From assembly GCF_014635825.1 (NCBI RefSeq), contig NZ_BMDO01000015.1, positions 1 through 64,000 on the forward strand: DNA of 64,000 nt, given 5' to 3'. A model generated the notes under the pieces. That model had not been told where the DNA came from, searched no databases, and was given only the letters and a program-made list of their open reading frames with translations. Source of the stretch: Mucilaginibacter galii. Its GTDB lineage: Bacteria > Bacteroidota > Bacteroidia > Sphingobacteriales > Sphingobacteriaceae. The position numbers were made by a program, and so were the translations under genes. Positions within the stretch are counted from its first letter, which is position 1; every line of letters starts with the position of its first letter. Below are positions 25,241-34,702 of the stretch, in pieces.

Positions 25241-25268
25241 AAAAAGCGGAGATCAACTCCGCTTTTTT
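25241..25268 (+). terminator. Terminator after the Spy-like gene
   Basis: AAAAAGCGGAG (25241-25251) pairs with CTCCGCTTTTT (25257-25267) around ATCAA, followed by further T residues. Confidence 0.9.
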
Positions 25269-25301
25269 TGTGTACACATGCCGCCAGGTTCTCTATATTT
25301 G
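25267..25301 (+). promoter_or_regulatory. Bacteroidota-type promoter of the DUF1338/dehydrogenase pair
   Basis: TTTG (25267-25270) and TATATTTG (25294-25301) match the -33 TTTG and -7 TAnnTTTG boxes with a 23-nt gap. Transcription would start near 25308, about 20 nt before the ATG at 25327. Confidence 0.6.
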
Positions 25302-25326
25302 AAAAGCCATTTAAACGCATCCGAAT

Positions 25327-26232
25327 ATGAACTTTAGTGAGCATAAGCCTTTAGATATTTTCATGAACATGCTTTTTGAGCGTTACCAGCAAAAAGTACC
25401 GGCGGTGATGAAAATAACCGGTGCCATGATAGCGCAGGGCATAGTAACGGCGCAGCAAGAAATTGTGAATGATCATGTTGCTTTTCGTACGCTGGGTGTA
25501 CCTCATTTGGGTATACAATCGTTCGAAAAAATATTCCTGCATCATGGCTATACCAAACGCGACTATTACTATTTCGAAGGCAAAAAGCTCAACGCATACT
25601 GGTATGCACCGCCTACGGAAGCCTATCCGCGTATATTCATGAGTGAACTGGTAGTTGATCAGTTATCACCCGGGGCGCAGCAGATCATTCATCAATATAC
25701 CAACGCCATTACGTCTGACCCGGTAAATGCGCTGGACTTGAACAATGGACAGCAAATTGGCGAGTTTTTTCATCGGGCGCTTTGGCCGCTACCCACTAAA
25801 AAAGATTACGAAACCCTTTTGGCAGAAAGCGAATATGCCGCCTGGGTTATTTACAGCCGCTATTATTTAAATCATTATACCATTAGTGTACATGCCCTCA
25901 AAGATGGTTATAACACGCTGGTACAATTCGACGATTTTGTAGAAAGCTTAGGCATCAAGCTCAACACCTCAGGCGGAAAGATTAAGATCAGCCAAGATCA
26001 GCTTTTGCTTCAGAGTAGCACCGTAGCCGAAATGCAGGAAGCTACCTTTGCCGGTGGCGATACTATGAGCATTGCCGGTAGCTATGTAGAATTTGCCGAG
26101 CGCCTGGTTTTACCGCAGTTTGCAAACCTACCAGCCAACCAAATACAAGCAAAGCACCGCCGCGATGGCTTTGAAACCACCAATGCCGATAAAATTTTTG
26201 AAAGTACTTACACTGGACAAACCAAAGGCTAA
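25327..26232 (+). CDS. DUF1338 protein, 2-oxoadipate dioxygenase/decarboxylase (HglS) family
   Basis: A 301-residue protein of the DUF1338 family. The characterised member HglS of Pseudomonas is an Fe(II) enzyme that converts 2-oxoadipate to D-2-hydroxyglutarate plus CO2 with O2, in lysine breakdown. Likely metal ligands seen here are His50 (NDHVAFRT), His183 (LNHYT) and Glu255 (SYVEFAER); MSELVVDQLS near 105-114 is also typical. It is shorter than the ~450-residue bacterial HglS and closer in length to the compact branch of the family. The next gene, 4 nt downstream, is a D-2-hydroxyacid dehydrogenase of the YdiJ type that would use its product, which supports this reaction. Confidence 0.82.
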   Translation: MNFSEHKPLDIFMNMLFERYQQKVPAVMKITGAMIAQGIVTAQQEIVNDHVAFRTLGVPHLGIQSFEKIFLHHGYTKRDYYYFEGKKLNAYWYAPPTEAYPRIFMSELVVDQLSPGAQQIIHQYTNAITSDPVNALDLNNGQQIGEFFHRALWPLPTKKDYETLLAESEYAAWVIYSRYYLNHYTISVHALKDGYNTLVQFDDFVESLGIKLNTSGGKIKISQDQLLLQSSTVAEMQEATFAGGDTMSIAGSYVEFAERLVLPQFANLPANQIQAKHRRDGFETTNADKIFESTYTGQTKG

Positions 26233-26236
26233 CCTC

Positions 26237-29164
26237 ATGCAAAAGGCGTTACAGCAATTAGCAGTGCATTTGCAGGGCGACTTGTTTACCGATACGGCTA
26301 TGCGCACGCTTTACGCCACCGATGCATCAGCTTATGCCGAAATGCCATTGGCGGTGGCTATCCCAAAAACGGTAGAGGATATTAAAGCGCTGATCGCCTT
26401 TGCCAGCAAGGAAGGCACTTCGCTCATTCCGCGCACGGCCGGTACCTCATTGGCCGGGCAGGTAGTGGGTAAGGGTATTGTGGTAGATGTATCCAAGCAT
26501 TTTAACAAGATCATAGAGATCAATACCGCCGAAAGTTGGGTACGTGTGCAACCCGGCGTTGTGCGCGACGAACTCAATCAGTACCTTAAACCTTACGGAC
26601 TGTTTTTTGGCCCTGAAACTTCTACGGCTAACCGGGCCATGATAGGCGGTATGGTGGGTAATAACTCTTGCGGGTCAAACTCTATTGTTTACCGCAGCAC
26701 CCGCGAACATTTGCTGGCTGTTAAGGCGCTATTAAGTGATGGTTCGGAGGTGGAATTTAGCACGCTGAACTTTGACGAGTTTATAGCCAAGTGTAGCGGC
26801 GAAACATTAGAAGCTGCGTTGTATAGATCCATCCGCACGCAGCTAAGCAACTATGACAACCAGGTAGAGATACGTAAAGAATTTCCTAAGAAAAGTATTG
26901 AGCGCCGCAATACCGGTTATGCCATTGATATGCTGCTGGATACGGCGCCTTTTACTGTAGGGGGACCTGATTTTAATTTTTGCAAACTTATTGCAGGGTC
27001 TGAGGGTACGCTGGCTTTTATTACCGAAATTAAACTTAATGTAGTGCCGCTGCCGCCTGAAGAGGCGGGACTGCTTTGCGTACATTTTAATACGGTGCAG
27101 GAAGCCTTACAGGCTAATTTAATAGCGCTCAAATACAAACCAAGCGCCAGCGAACTGATAGATCATTATATACTCGATTGCACTAAAGACAATATAGAAC
27201 AAAGCCAGAACCGTTTTTTTGTGCAGGGTGACCCGGGCGCAATACTGGTGGTGGAGTACGCCCGCGATAACAGGGACGAGGTACGTGCTATTGCCGAACA
27301 GGTGGAAGCCGATATGCGAGCAGCAGGTTTGGGTTATCATTTCCCACTATTGTTTGGCAATGATACCAAACGCATTTGGACTTTACGTAAAGCAGGCTTA
27401 GGCTTACTCAGTAATATGCCCGGCGATGAAAAGCCCGTGGCTGTAATAGAAGACACGGCCGTAGATGTAAATGACCTGCCCGCCTACATTGCCGATTTTA
27501 ACGAAATATTGAAGAAGCACGGATTGTATTCCGTTCATTACGCCCATGCTGGTTCGGGCGAAATACATTTGCGGCCTATTCTCAATTTAAAAACGGCCGA
27601 GGGTAACCGCCTGTTCAGGGTCATAGCACAAGAGATCGCTTCACTGGTGAAAAAGTACAACGGCTCGTTAAGCGGCGAGCATGGCGACGGCCGCCTGCGC
27701 GGCGAATTTATAGCGCAGATGATAGGTGAACATAATTACCGTTTGCTACAGGAAGTTAAGAGTGTTTGGGATCCTAAGCACATCTTTAACCCCGGCAAAA
27801 TTATAGATACGCCACCCATGAACACCTCGTTGCGTTATACGCCGGGACAACAAGTGCCGCAGTTGAAAACGGTTTTTCGTTATCATAACCAAAATGTGCT
27901 GCAACATGCCGAGCAGTGCAACGGCTCGGGCGATTGCCGGAAATCCCACCTCATGGGCGGCACCATGTGCCCCTCGTATATGGCCACTCGTAACGAAAAA
28001 GACACCACACGCGCACGGGCCAATATGCTGCGCACCTTTTTAATCAACTCCGATAAACTAAACCGCTTTGACCACGAGGAAGTTAAGGAGGTTATGGATC
28101 TGTGCATTAGCTGTAAAGGTTGCAAATCCGAGTGTCCTTCCAATGTAGACATGGCCAAGCTTAAAGCTGAGGTTCTACAGCATTACCAGGATGCTAACGG
28201 GGTTCCATTTCGTTCCAAGTTAATTGCCGGTTTTGCCATGGCCTCTAAGTGGGGGGCGTTAGCGCCAGGATTATACAACTGGGCTATGACCAATGCGGTA
28301 ACAAGTAGATTAATTAAAAACTTTTCAGGCTTTGCTCAAGAGCGTTCTATGCCGTTGCTGCATCAGGATACCTTGCAAAGCTGGTATAAGAAGCATAAGC
28401 AATCAGCTAAACCCTCAAATAATCATAAAAAGGTGTACCTGTTTTGTGATGAGTTTACCAATTACAGTGATACACCCATTGGTATTAAAGCCATTTTGCT
28501 ATTAGAGCGATTAGGTTACGAGGTTATTATCCCCAAACATATACAAAGCGGAAGGGCACATATTTCGAAAGGCTTGCTGCGCAATGCCAAAGAAATTGCA
28601 GAGCAAAATGTGAGGCTGTTAAGTCCGCTTATTTCCAAAGAAACACCTTTAATAGGCATCGAGCCTTCCGCTATCCTTACCTTCCGCGATGAATACCCCG
28701 ATTTGGTTGACGATGAGCTGGTGGCCAGCGCTCAAAACATGGCTGCTCATTCATTTCTGATCGATGAGTTTCTGGCACACGAAGTCAAGGCCGGTAACAT
28801 CCTGCCATCGCAGTTTACAGCACAAGAGCGCGTGGTTAAGCTGCATGCACATTGCCAGCAAAAGGCATGGTCGGCACAGGGGGCGTCGCAGCAAATCCTT
28901 TCTCTTCCGCAAAATTATAAAGTCGAGACTATTGCCTCCGGCTGCTGCGGTATGGCCGGTTCATTCGGTTATGAAAAGGAGCATTACAATATTTCCATGC
29001 AAATAGGCAACCTTGTGTTGCTACCGGCAGTAAGGAACAATCCCGAGAATGTGATCATTGCAGCTACAGGCACAAGCTGCCGTCACCAGATCAAAGACGG
29101 GGCAGGAGTGAGGGCATTGCATTCGGTAGAAATTCTTTTCGACGCACTGGTACGGCAAAATTAA
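26237..29164 (+). CDS. FAD/4Fe-4S D-2-hydroxyacid dehydrogenase, YdiJ-like (probable D-2-hydroxyglutarate dehydrogenase)
   Basis: A 975-residue fusion of a glycolate/D-lactate-oxidase-type flavoprotein and a GlpC-like Fe-S protein. The PCMH FAD domain has PRTAGTSLAGQ (65-75) and GNNSCGSNS (141-149). The FAD-oxidase C-terminal part carries GEHGDGRLRGEF. Cluster-binding cysteines include Cys561, Cys567 and Cys578, then CISCKGCKSECP (Cys623, 626, 629, 633). A CCG-type domain holds GCCGMAG (Cys903-904). The open frame reaches back to 26093 inside the previous gene, but the ATG at 26237, 4 nt after its stop, matches the usual N-terminus. YdiJ oxidises D-2-hydroxyglutarate to 2-oxoglutarate; the HglS-like neighbour would supply that substrate. 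D-lactate is the main alternative substrate. Confidence 0.85.
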   Translation: MQKALQQLAVHLQGDLFTDTAMRTLYATDASAYAEMPLAVAIPKTVEDIKALIAFASKEGTSLIPRTAGTSLAGQVVGKGIVVDVSKHFNKIIEINTAESWVRVQPGVVRDELNQYLKPYGLFFGPETSTANRAMIGGMVGNNSCGSNSIVYRSTREHLLAVKALLSDGSEVEFSTLNFDEFIAKCSGETLEAALYRSIRTQLSNYDNQVEIRKEFPKKSIERRNTGYAIDMLLDTAPFTVGGPDFNFCKLIAGSEGTLAFITEIKLNVVPLPPEEAGLLCVHFNTVQEALQANLIALKYKPSASELIDHYILDCTKDNIEQSQNRFFVQGDPGAILVVEYARDNRDEVRAIAEQVEADMRAAGLGYHFPLLFGNDTKRIWTLRKAGLGLLSNMPGDEKPVAVIEDTAVDVNDLPAYIADFNEILKKHGLYSVHYAHAGSGEIHLRPILNLKTAEGNRLFRVIAQEIASLVKKYNGSLSGEHGDGRLRGEFIAQMIGEHNYRLLQEVKSVWDPKHIFNPGKIIDTPPMNTSLRYTPGQQVPQLKTVFRYHNQNVLQHAEQCNGSGDCRKSHLMGGTMCPSYMATRNEKDTTRARANMLRTFLINSDKLNRFDHEEVKEVMDLCISCKGCKSECPSNVDMAKLKAEVLQHYQDANGVPFRSKLIAGFAMASKWGALAPGLYNWAMTNAVTSRLIKNFSGFAQERSMPLLHQDTLQSWYKKHKQSAKPSNNHKKVYLFCDEFTNYSDTPIGIKAILLLERLGYEVIIPKHIQSGRAHISKGLLRNAKEIAEQNVRLLSPLISKETPLIGIEPSAILTFRDEYPDLVDDELVASAQNMAAHSFLIDEFLAHEVKAGNILPSQFTAQERVVKLHAHCQQKAWSAQGASQQILSLPQNYKVETIASGCCGMAGSFGYEKEHYNISMQIGNLVLLPAVRNNPENVIIAATGTSCRHQIKDGAGVRALHSVEILFDALVRQN

Positions 29165-29388
29165 TTAAAGTGCGTTTCAGCCCGTTATACCGTAGGCATG
29201 ACACTACAGGATAGTCAATCCTTAAAAAGTTTTTAGGTTCGTTCCACCAATTTACTTTAAGCTGTTTGTTCCGTTTAATCAACATTCATATTGATGAGTA
29301 TTCAGTATGCCGCTTCCGGCATCTTTACAATACGCGCAAATTTTGGAGATTAAACAGCAGGATTTATAACCTAAGTTATTAACTAACC

Positions 29389-29967
29389 ATGCTCGATATA
29401 AATAGTCTGAATGATTTACAACTACTCGATCTTATAAAAGCAGACCACGAACAGGCCTTTGAAGAGATTTATAACCGTTACTGGAAACAGCTATACAGTT
29501 ATGCTTACAAACGCGTGAAAAGTCGCGAAGTAGCCGAGGAAATTGTACAAGACTTTCTGACTAATTTTTGGGCAAGCCGCAACAAGCTTCACATTCAAAC
29601 TTCTTTTGAGGGCTATATCTACACCTCGGTAAAGCACTTGGTACTGAATTACTTTGCCCGTGAGGCCCGCAAAACGGTAGTGTTCGAAAATATTTACACC
29701 AACGCTTCTTACCTTGACAATTCTACAGAAGAGGTAATATCGTTACACGAACTACATACTGTTATTGCCAAAGAAGTAAGTTACCTGCCCGTTAAATGCC
29801 GCTCGGTATTTGAACTAAGCCGTATGCAAAATAAATCAAATAAAGAAATTGCCCGGGTTTTAGGCATTTCTGAAAAAACGGTAGAAGGCCATTTAAGCAA
29901 AGCCATTAAAAGGCTTAAAGTAAGCATCAGCATTGTTTTAATGGCAGTGGTAGCGCTGTATTTCTAA
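29389..29967 (+). CDS. ECF RNA polymerase sigma factor
   Basis: A 192-residue extracytoplasmic-function sigma factor of the FecI-like type found before SusC/SusD loci. Region 2 (about 22-90) includes the YNRYWKQLYSYAYKRV and EEIVQDFLTNFW helices. Region 4 (about 125-180) has the RMQNKSNKEIARVLGISEKT helix-turn-helix and VEGHLSKAIKRLK. The last ~15 residues are hydrophobic (IVLMAVVALYF), a common feature of this branch. It should recruit polymerase to the SusC/D promoter once released by the FecR-like protein encoded 146 nt downstream. Confidence 0.92.
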   Translation: MLDINSLNDLQLLDLIKADHEQAFEEIYNRYWKQLYSYAYKRVKSREVAEEIVQDFLTNFWASRNKLHIQTSFEGYIYTSVKHLVLNYFAREARKTVVFENIYTNASYLDNSTEEVISLHELHTVIAKEVSYLPVKCRSVFELSRMQNKSNKEIARVLGISEKTVEGHLSKAIKRLKVSISIVLMAVVALYF

Positions 29968-30113
29968 TTTACCAATCCCATTTCTTTCCTGGTTAAAATT
30001 TAGCGGTGTTCAAGTGCTGAAAAAAAATTTCAGGCAGAGCAAGGGTTAGCCCGTTTGTAATTGTCATCACTATACCAATTCATAAACACACTCTTTAAAG
30101 GCTAAATTATGGT

Positions 30114-31112
30114 ATGAAAATTACTCCTGAACTTATTCGTAAATATTTAAATAATTCGTGCTCTGACGAGGAGCGCGAAGCCGTTGATACCTGGTATCAT
30201 AGTTTTGACCAGGGACCCGATCCGCTTCGGCTGATGAATGAGGTTGAGCAGGATAATCTGCAGCGCTCGTTGTACAATCGTTTCAAAAATTATTTGGCCG
30301 ATCAAACTACTTCGGGCATCGGCCACCCATTACTGGGTAACCGGTTTGCTAGTTTGTTTTTTGCGTTTGCAAGTATAGCAGCGTTAATGCTTTTCTTTTT
30401 TAAGTTAGGTTTTAACAATCAGTCGTTGCCGGCCGTGGCCGCTAATGATAGCCGTGTGCAAATAGCTTTTCGCAACGCAGGTAACAGTATTTACAAAAAA
30501 GTACTACCCGATAACAGCACCGTTTGGTTAAGCCCCAACAGTACACTTACATACCCTGAAAAATTTAGCGGACAGTACCGCAATGTTACCTTAACCGGCG
30601 AAGCTTTTTTCGAGGTTACTAAAGATAAAAAGCATCCATTCATTATAAGCAGCAGCACTATTACCACTAAAGTTTGGGGTACCAGTTTTAGGGTGAGAGC
30701 ATTTAAAAACCTGCCTGCCGAAGTGGCTGTAGTGTCGGGCAAGGTATCGGTTAACCCTAATCATCGTAAAGAGCAGGTAATGTTGTTGCCGAATGAAAAG
30801 GTAACACTTGCGGGTAATAAGCACCTGGTAAAAGATGTAAGCACTGATGTACAAAATGAGATGCGTATATGGAAAAAGGTATCGCTTTCGTTTAACGATG
30901 TACAATTAAGCCAGGTTTTCTCCGCGCTTAACAAAAATTTCAACATCAGGATCTATAGTAATCAAGCCAAGCTCAACAGCCTGGTGTTCACCGGCGATTT
31001 TACAGATCAAAGTCTTCCCGCAATACTGGATATGATCAAAGAATCTGTAAATGCGAATTATGCTATTGAAAGCGGTAAAGCCTTTGTATTCGAAACCAAT
31101 AACACATTATAA
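30114..31112 (+). CDS. FecR-type anti-sigma factor
   Basis: A 332-residue inner-membrane regulator: a cytoplasmic N-terminal sigma-binding part (1-78), one TM helix (about 80-102, LFFAFASIAALMLFFFKLGF), a periplasmic FecR domain (about 115-230: GNSIYKKVLPDNSTVWLSPN, TLTGEAFFEVTKDKKHPF) and a C-terminal DUF4974 domain (about 253-330: VSLSFNDVQLSQVFSALN). It holds the ECF sigma factor until the SusC N-terminal STN domain signals that substrate is bound. It follows the sigma gene and precedes susC, the standard order. Confidence 0.92.
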   Translation: MKITPELIRKYLNNSCSDEEREAVDTWYHSFDQGPDPLRLMNEVEQDNLQRSLYNRFKNYLADQTTSGIGHPLLGNRFASLFFAFASIAALMLFFFKLGFNNQSLPAVAANDSRVQIAFRNAGNSIYKKVLPDNSTVWLSPNSTLTYPEKFSGQYRNVTLTGEAFFEVTKDKKHPFIISSSTITTKVWGTSFRVRAFKNLPAEVAVVSGKVSVNPNHRKEQVMLLPNEKVTLAGNKHLVKDVSTDVQNEMRIWKKVSLSFNDVQLSQVFSALNKNFNIRIYSNQAKLNSLVFTGDFTDQSLPAILDMIKESVNANYAIESGKAFVFETNNTL

Positions 31113-31250
31113 ATCCTTAATTAAATAAAACACATGAAATTAAAGCACATGATTTCGTCGAAGCCTTCGTGAGAAGAAAAGAAGGTGGATATACGTCTGC
31201 CCGGTACCTATTTAACGTTCCAATTTCAAATTAAAACAACCAATTAATGT

Positions 31251-34200
31251 ATGCAATATCTACTAACTCCTGGTAAATGTATGAAGATTATGAAGATCAC
31301 ATTTAGCCAGTTATTGATTGCATTGCTACTTTACAGCGTAACCTACGCTAAAAGTACAAGTGCACAAATTCTTGATAAAATTGTAAGTGTAACTATTAAA
31401 GAGCCCAACCTCGAAAGTGCGTTGAAGGTTATCGAAAAATCGGCCGGGGTAAAGTTCGTTTACAGCAAAAGCATTATTCAAACCAACAAGCAGGTAAATT
31501 TTACCGCTAACGCACAACGCCTTGATGCCGTTTTAAACAGCGTTTTGCCAGAGCAAATTTCTTACCAGCTCATTAACGACCGCATTGTGCTGAGCAATAA
31601 AAAGCCGGTTGATAACAATGCGCCTGCTACCAAAACCAACGCTTTAGCCATTCCTATCAAAGGAAAGATCACCAGCGATAAAGGCGAAGAACTGGTAGGC
31701 GTAAGTGTAACCATCAAAGGTTCTACCACAGGTACCATTACCGATGTAAACGGTAATTTTACCCTGAACGTTCCTGATGCTAATGCTGTATTAGTAGTTA
31801 AATACATAGGCTTTACTACGCAGGAAATTCCTGTAGGCACACAAACCAACCTGGTTATTAAATTGGTTGGTGAAGCCAGTAACTTGAGCGAGGTGGTAGT
31901 AGTGGGTTACAACATTGTAAAACGTGCCGATGTTACTTCATCAGTAGTAAGCGTAAACGCCGAAGAAATACGTTCGCGCCCGGTAGCTAATGCTTTGCAG
32001 GCTATTCAAGGTAAAGCAGCAGGTGTTGATATTACCTCAAACGAGCGCCCCGGTGAAATAGGGAGCATCCGTATACGTGGTAATCGTTCATTAACTGCAG
32101 CCAACTCGCCATTATATGTGGTAGATGGTATTCCGCTTGATTTAAGAACAGGTGGTATTGAAACTATTAACCCTAATGATATTGAAACTATCGACATTCT
32201 GAAAGATGCCTCTGCAACCGCAATTTACGGTTCGCGTGGTGCCAACGGTGTTATCCTGGTAACTACCAAAAGAGGTAAAGCCGGTAAATTGTCTTTAGAT
32301 TACGTGGGTACAGCAACTATTGAAAGCTTGCAAAACCGTCAGGAAATGATGAATTCGGCTCAATATATTGAGTTCAGAAGAGATGCTTATCGCCGTGTTG
32401 GTTATTTAAACCCGGCCGCCGCCGCAACAGCAACATACCCAACCATACCAACGCTGGCAGATGACAGACGTATTTTTGGCCAGGATGCGCTTGCATTTGC
32501 CAATATTGAAAAAGGCTGGGCAAACGGTACTTTTGATGGTAGCCTGGTACCCACAACCGACTGGGGCAGCTTGGTAACCAGAACCGGTGTAACTCATGAT
32601 CATGTGTTAAGTGCCAGTGGTGGTACCGATAAAATTAAAGCTTATGGTTCATTTGGTTACTTGAACCAAAAAGGTACTCAGCTTGGTCAGGATTATAACC
32701 GTTACAGTGCAAAGGTTAGCGTTGATGTTACGCCTTTAAAATGGTTTAGCATGGGTGGTAGCATAAACTCTACTTTTGGTAAACAAAACTATGGTTACTC
32801 TACCACTAATGCTACCGGTCCAAATCAATTATATGGCGCTGCATTGGGCATGTTGCCTTATGCTATTCCGTTTGATGCAAACGGTAACCGTATCAACTTA
32901 CCTGGTGGCGATATCAATATTCAAAACCCTGTTGGTGAAGATCAGTACAACATTAACCTGCGTAAGGTTACCCGCGCCTTAGGATCGTTCTATGCACAGG
33001 TAGAAATTTTACCCGGCTTAAAATACCGTTTAAACTTCGGTCCTGATTTTTACAATAACTACAACGGCAGGTGGATGGATCAGCGGTCTATTAACCGTGG
33101 TGCCGGCCAGTCTGGTTCAACTAATTACGCGCAGTTAAATCAAACCAATAACCTTGCATGGACGCTTGACCACTTGGTTTACTACAACAAATCAATAGGT
33201 AAGCACGATTTTGGTGCAACTTTCCTGCAGAGTTCTACCTCTTTCCGTCAGGAAACATCTTCTATGACGGCTACTAAACTGCCTTACAATAGTGCATTAT
33301 GGTACCAGTTAAATTCAGTTTCAGCGCTCGACGGTTTTGCTACTAACCTTGTTGAAACAAAGCTTAACTCTTACATGGCTCGTTTTAACTATACCTTTAA
33401 TGGAAGGTATATTCTAACAGCCTTTGGTCGTTGGGACGGTGCGTCACAGTTAGCTCCAGGTAACAAATGGGATTTCTTTCCATCATTATCAATTGCATGG
33501 CGCTTAGATCAGGAAGACTTCATCAGGAATTACTCTTGGATAAGCCAATTAAAAGTTAGGGGAGGTGTAGGTACCGTAGGTAACTCGGCTATTGCGCCTT
33601 ACAGTACTGTTGGACAATTGCAAACCTTGTACTACACTTACGGAAGTGCTGTGCAACCGGGTTATGTGTCTTCAGACGCATCATTATCAAGCCCGATTTC
33701 ATTACCTAACCCGCTGTTAAGCTGGGAGCATACCACCCAGTATAACTTAGGTATAGATTTTGGTTTCCTTAAAAACAGGATCAACGGTTCATTAGAGTTC
33801 TATACCTCTAAAACTTCAGATCTGTTATTCTTGAAACCAATACCTTCAGTAACCGGCTATACTACGGCGTACGATAATATTGCCAATACCTCAAATAAGG
33901 GGATAGAGTTAACTTTGAATACTGATAACATCAAAACCAAAGATTTCACATGGGAGTCGAGCTTAAGTTTCGCTGCTAACAAAGACCGCGTTGATATCTT
34001 GTCAAATGGTAAAAATGACCTTATTGCAAGTAACTTGTTTATTGGTCAGCGCTTAAATGTTTTCTACGATTACCAAAAAGCTGGAATTTGGCAGAATACA
34101 GAAGCAGATCAACTAGAGATGGCCAAATATACCGCCGCAAATAATGGTGTTAGACAATTTTTCCCGGGTTCGATTAAAGTAGTAGATCAAAATGGTGATT

Positions 34201-34691
34201 ACCGCATTGATGCAAACAACGACCGCGTTGTTAGAGGAAGCTCGAGCCCAAGCTGGACAGGTGGTATGAGCAATACCTTTAATTACAAGGGAGTTGAATT
34301 ATCTGCCTTTATCTTTGCCCGTTGGGGTTACCTGATCCGTGCAGGTGAGGAGTCTTTACAAGGTCGTTTTGCACAACGCGTGTTAAACTATTGGACGCCT
34401 ACTAATCCAACTAATGATTATCCTGCACCTAATTATAACAGTGCTGCCGGCGATCCTTACAAGAGCTCAATGAACTATCAGGATGGATCGTTCATTAAAA
34501 TCAGAAACATCACATTAGGTTATTTCCTGCCAACCAAGGTAACCAAGTTAATGGGCTTACAACGTGTAAAAGTTTATGCACAGGCATTAAACCCTGGAAT
34601 TATTTATTCGAAGGTAGACTTCATCGATCCTGACACCCAAAGTTCAGTTTTTAACCGTGGTGTTGTGTTTGGTGTAAACGTTGGTTTTTAA
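31251..34691 (+). CDS. SusC/RagA-family TonB-dependent outer-membrane transporter with STN signalling domain
   Basis: A 1146-residue outer-membrane importer. Signal peptide about 1-38 (ending TSAQ), STN domain (about 44-115, TIKEPNLESALKVIEKSAG), carboxypeptidase-D-regulatory-like beta domain (about 133-212, GKITSDKGEELVGVSVTIKG), TonB box region EVVVVGY, plug (about 225-345, with IRGNRSLTAANSPLYVVDGI and GSRGANGVILVTTK) and a ~800-residue 22-strand barrel. The STN domain explains the ECF/FecR pair upstream: transport and gene activation are coupled. The start may instead be the ATG at 31281 or 31290; these give MKIMKITF or MKITF and still keep the signal peptide. The substrate, probably an oligosaccharide or peptide, cannot be told. 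Confidence 0.93.
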   Translation: MQYLLTPGKCMKIMKITFSQLLIALLLYSVTYAKSTSAQILDKIVSVTIKEPNLESALKVIEKSAGVKFVYSKSIIQTNKQVNFTANAQRLDAVLNSVLPEQISYQLINDRIVLSNKKPVDNNAPATKTNALAIPIKGKITSDKGEELVGVSVTIKGSTTGTITDVNGNFTLNVPDANAVLVVKYIGFTTQEIPVGTQTNLVIKLVGEASNLSEVVVVGYNIVKRADVTSSVVSVNAEEIRSRPVANALQAIQGKAAGVDITSNERPGEIGSIRIRGNRSLTAANSPLYVVDGIPLDLRTGGIETINPNDIETIDILKDASATAIYGSRGANGVILVTTKRGKAGKLSLDYVGTATIESLQNRQEMMNSAQYIEFRRDAYRRVGYLNPAAAATATYPTIPTLADDRRIFGQDALAFANIEKGWANGTFDGSLVPTTDWGSLVTRTGVTHDHVLSASGGTDKIKAYGSFGYLNQKGTQLGQDYNRYSAKVSVDVTPLKWFSMGGSINSTFGKQNYGYSTTNATGPNQLYGAALGMLPYAIPFDANGNRINLPGGDINIQNPVGEDQYNINLRKVTRALGSFYAQVEILPGLKYRLNFGPDFYNNYNGRWMDQRSINRGAGQSGSTNYAQLNQTNNLAWTLDHLVYYNKSIGKHDFGATFLQSSTSFRQETSSMTATKLPYNSALWYQLNSVSALDGFATNLVETKLNSYMARFNYTFNGRYILTAFGRWDGASQLAPGNKWDFFPSLSIAWRLDQEDFIRNYSWISQLKVRGGVGTVGNSAIAPYSTVGQLQTLYYTYGSAVQPGYVSSDASLSSPISLPNPLLSWEHTTQYNLGIDFGFLKNRINGSLEFYTSKTSDLLFLKPIPSVTGYTTAYDNIANTSNKGIELTLNTDNIKTKDFTWESSLSFAANKDRVDILSNGKNDLIASNLFIGQRLNVFYDYQKAGIWQNTEADQLEMAKYTAANNGVRQFFPGSIKVVDQNGDYRIDANNDRVVRGSSSPSWTGGMSNTFNYKGVELSAFIFARWGYLIRAGEESLQGRFAQRVLNYWTPTNPTNDYPAPNYNSAAGDPYKSSMNYQDGSFIKIRNITLGYFLPTKVTKLMGLQRVKVYAQALNPGIIYSKVDFIDPDTQSSVFNRGVVFGVNVGF

Positions 34692-34702
34692 TTGAAATAT
34701 TT

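Noticed and set aside
31134..31172. 12-codon leader peptide between fecR and susC
   Set aside because: Too short to support, with no attenuator-like structure or regulatory codon run.
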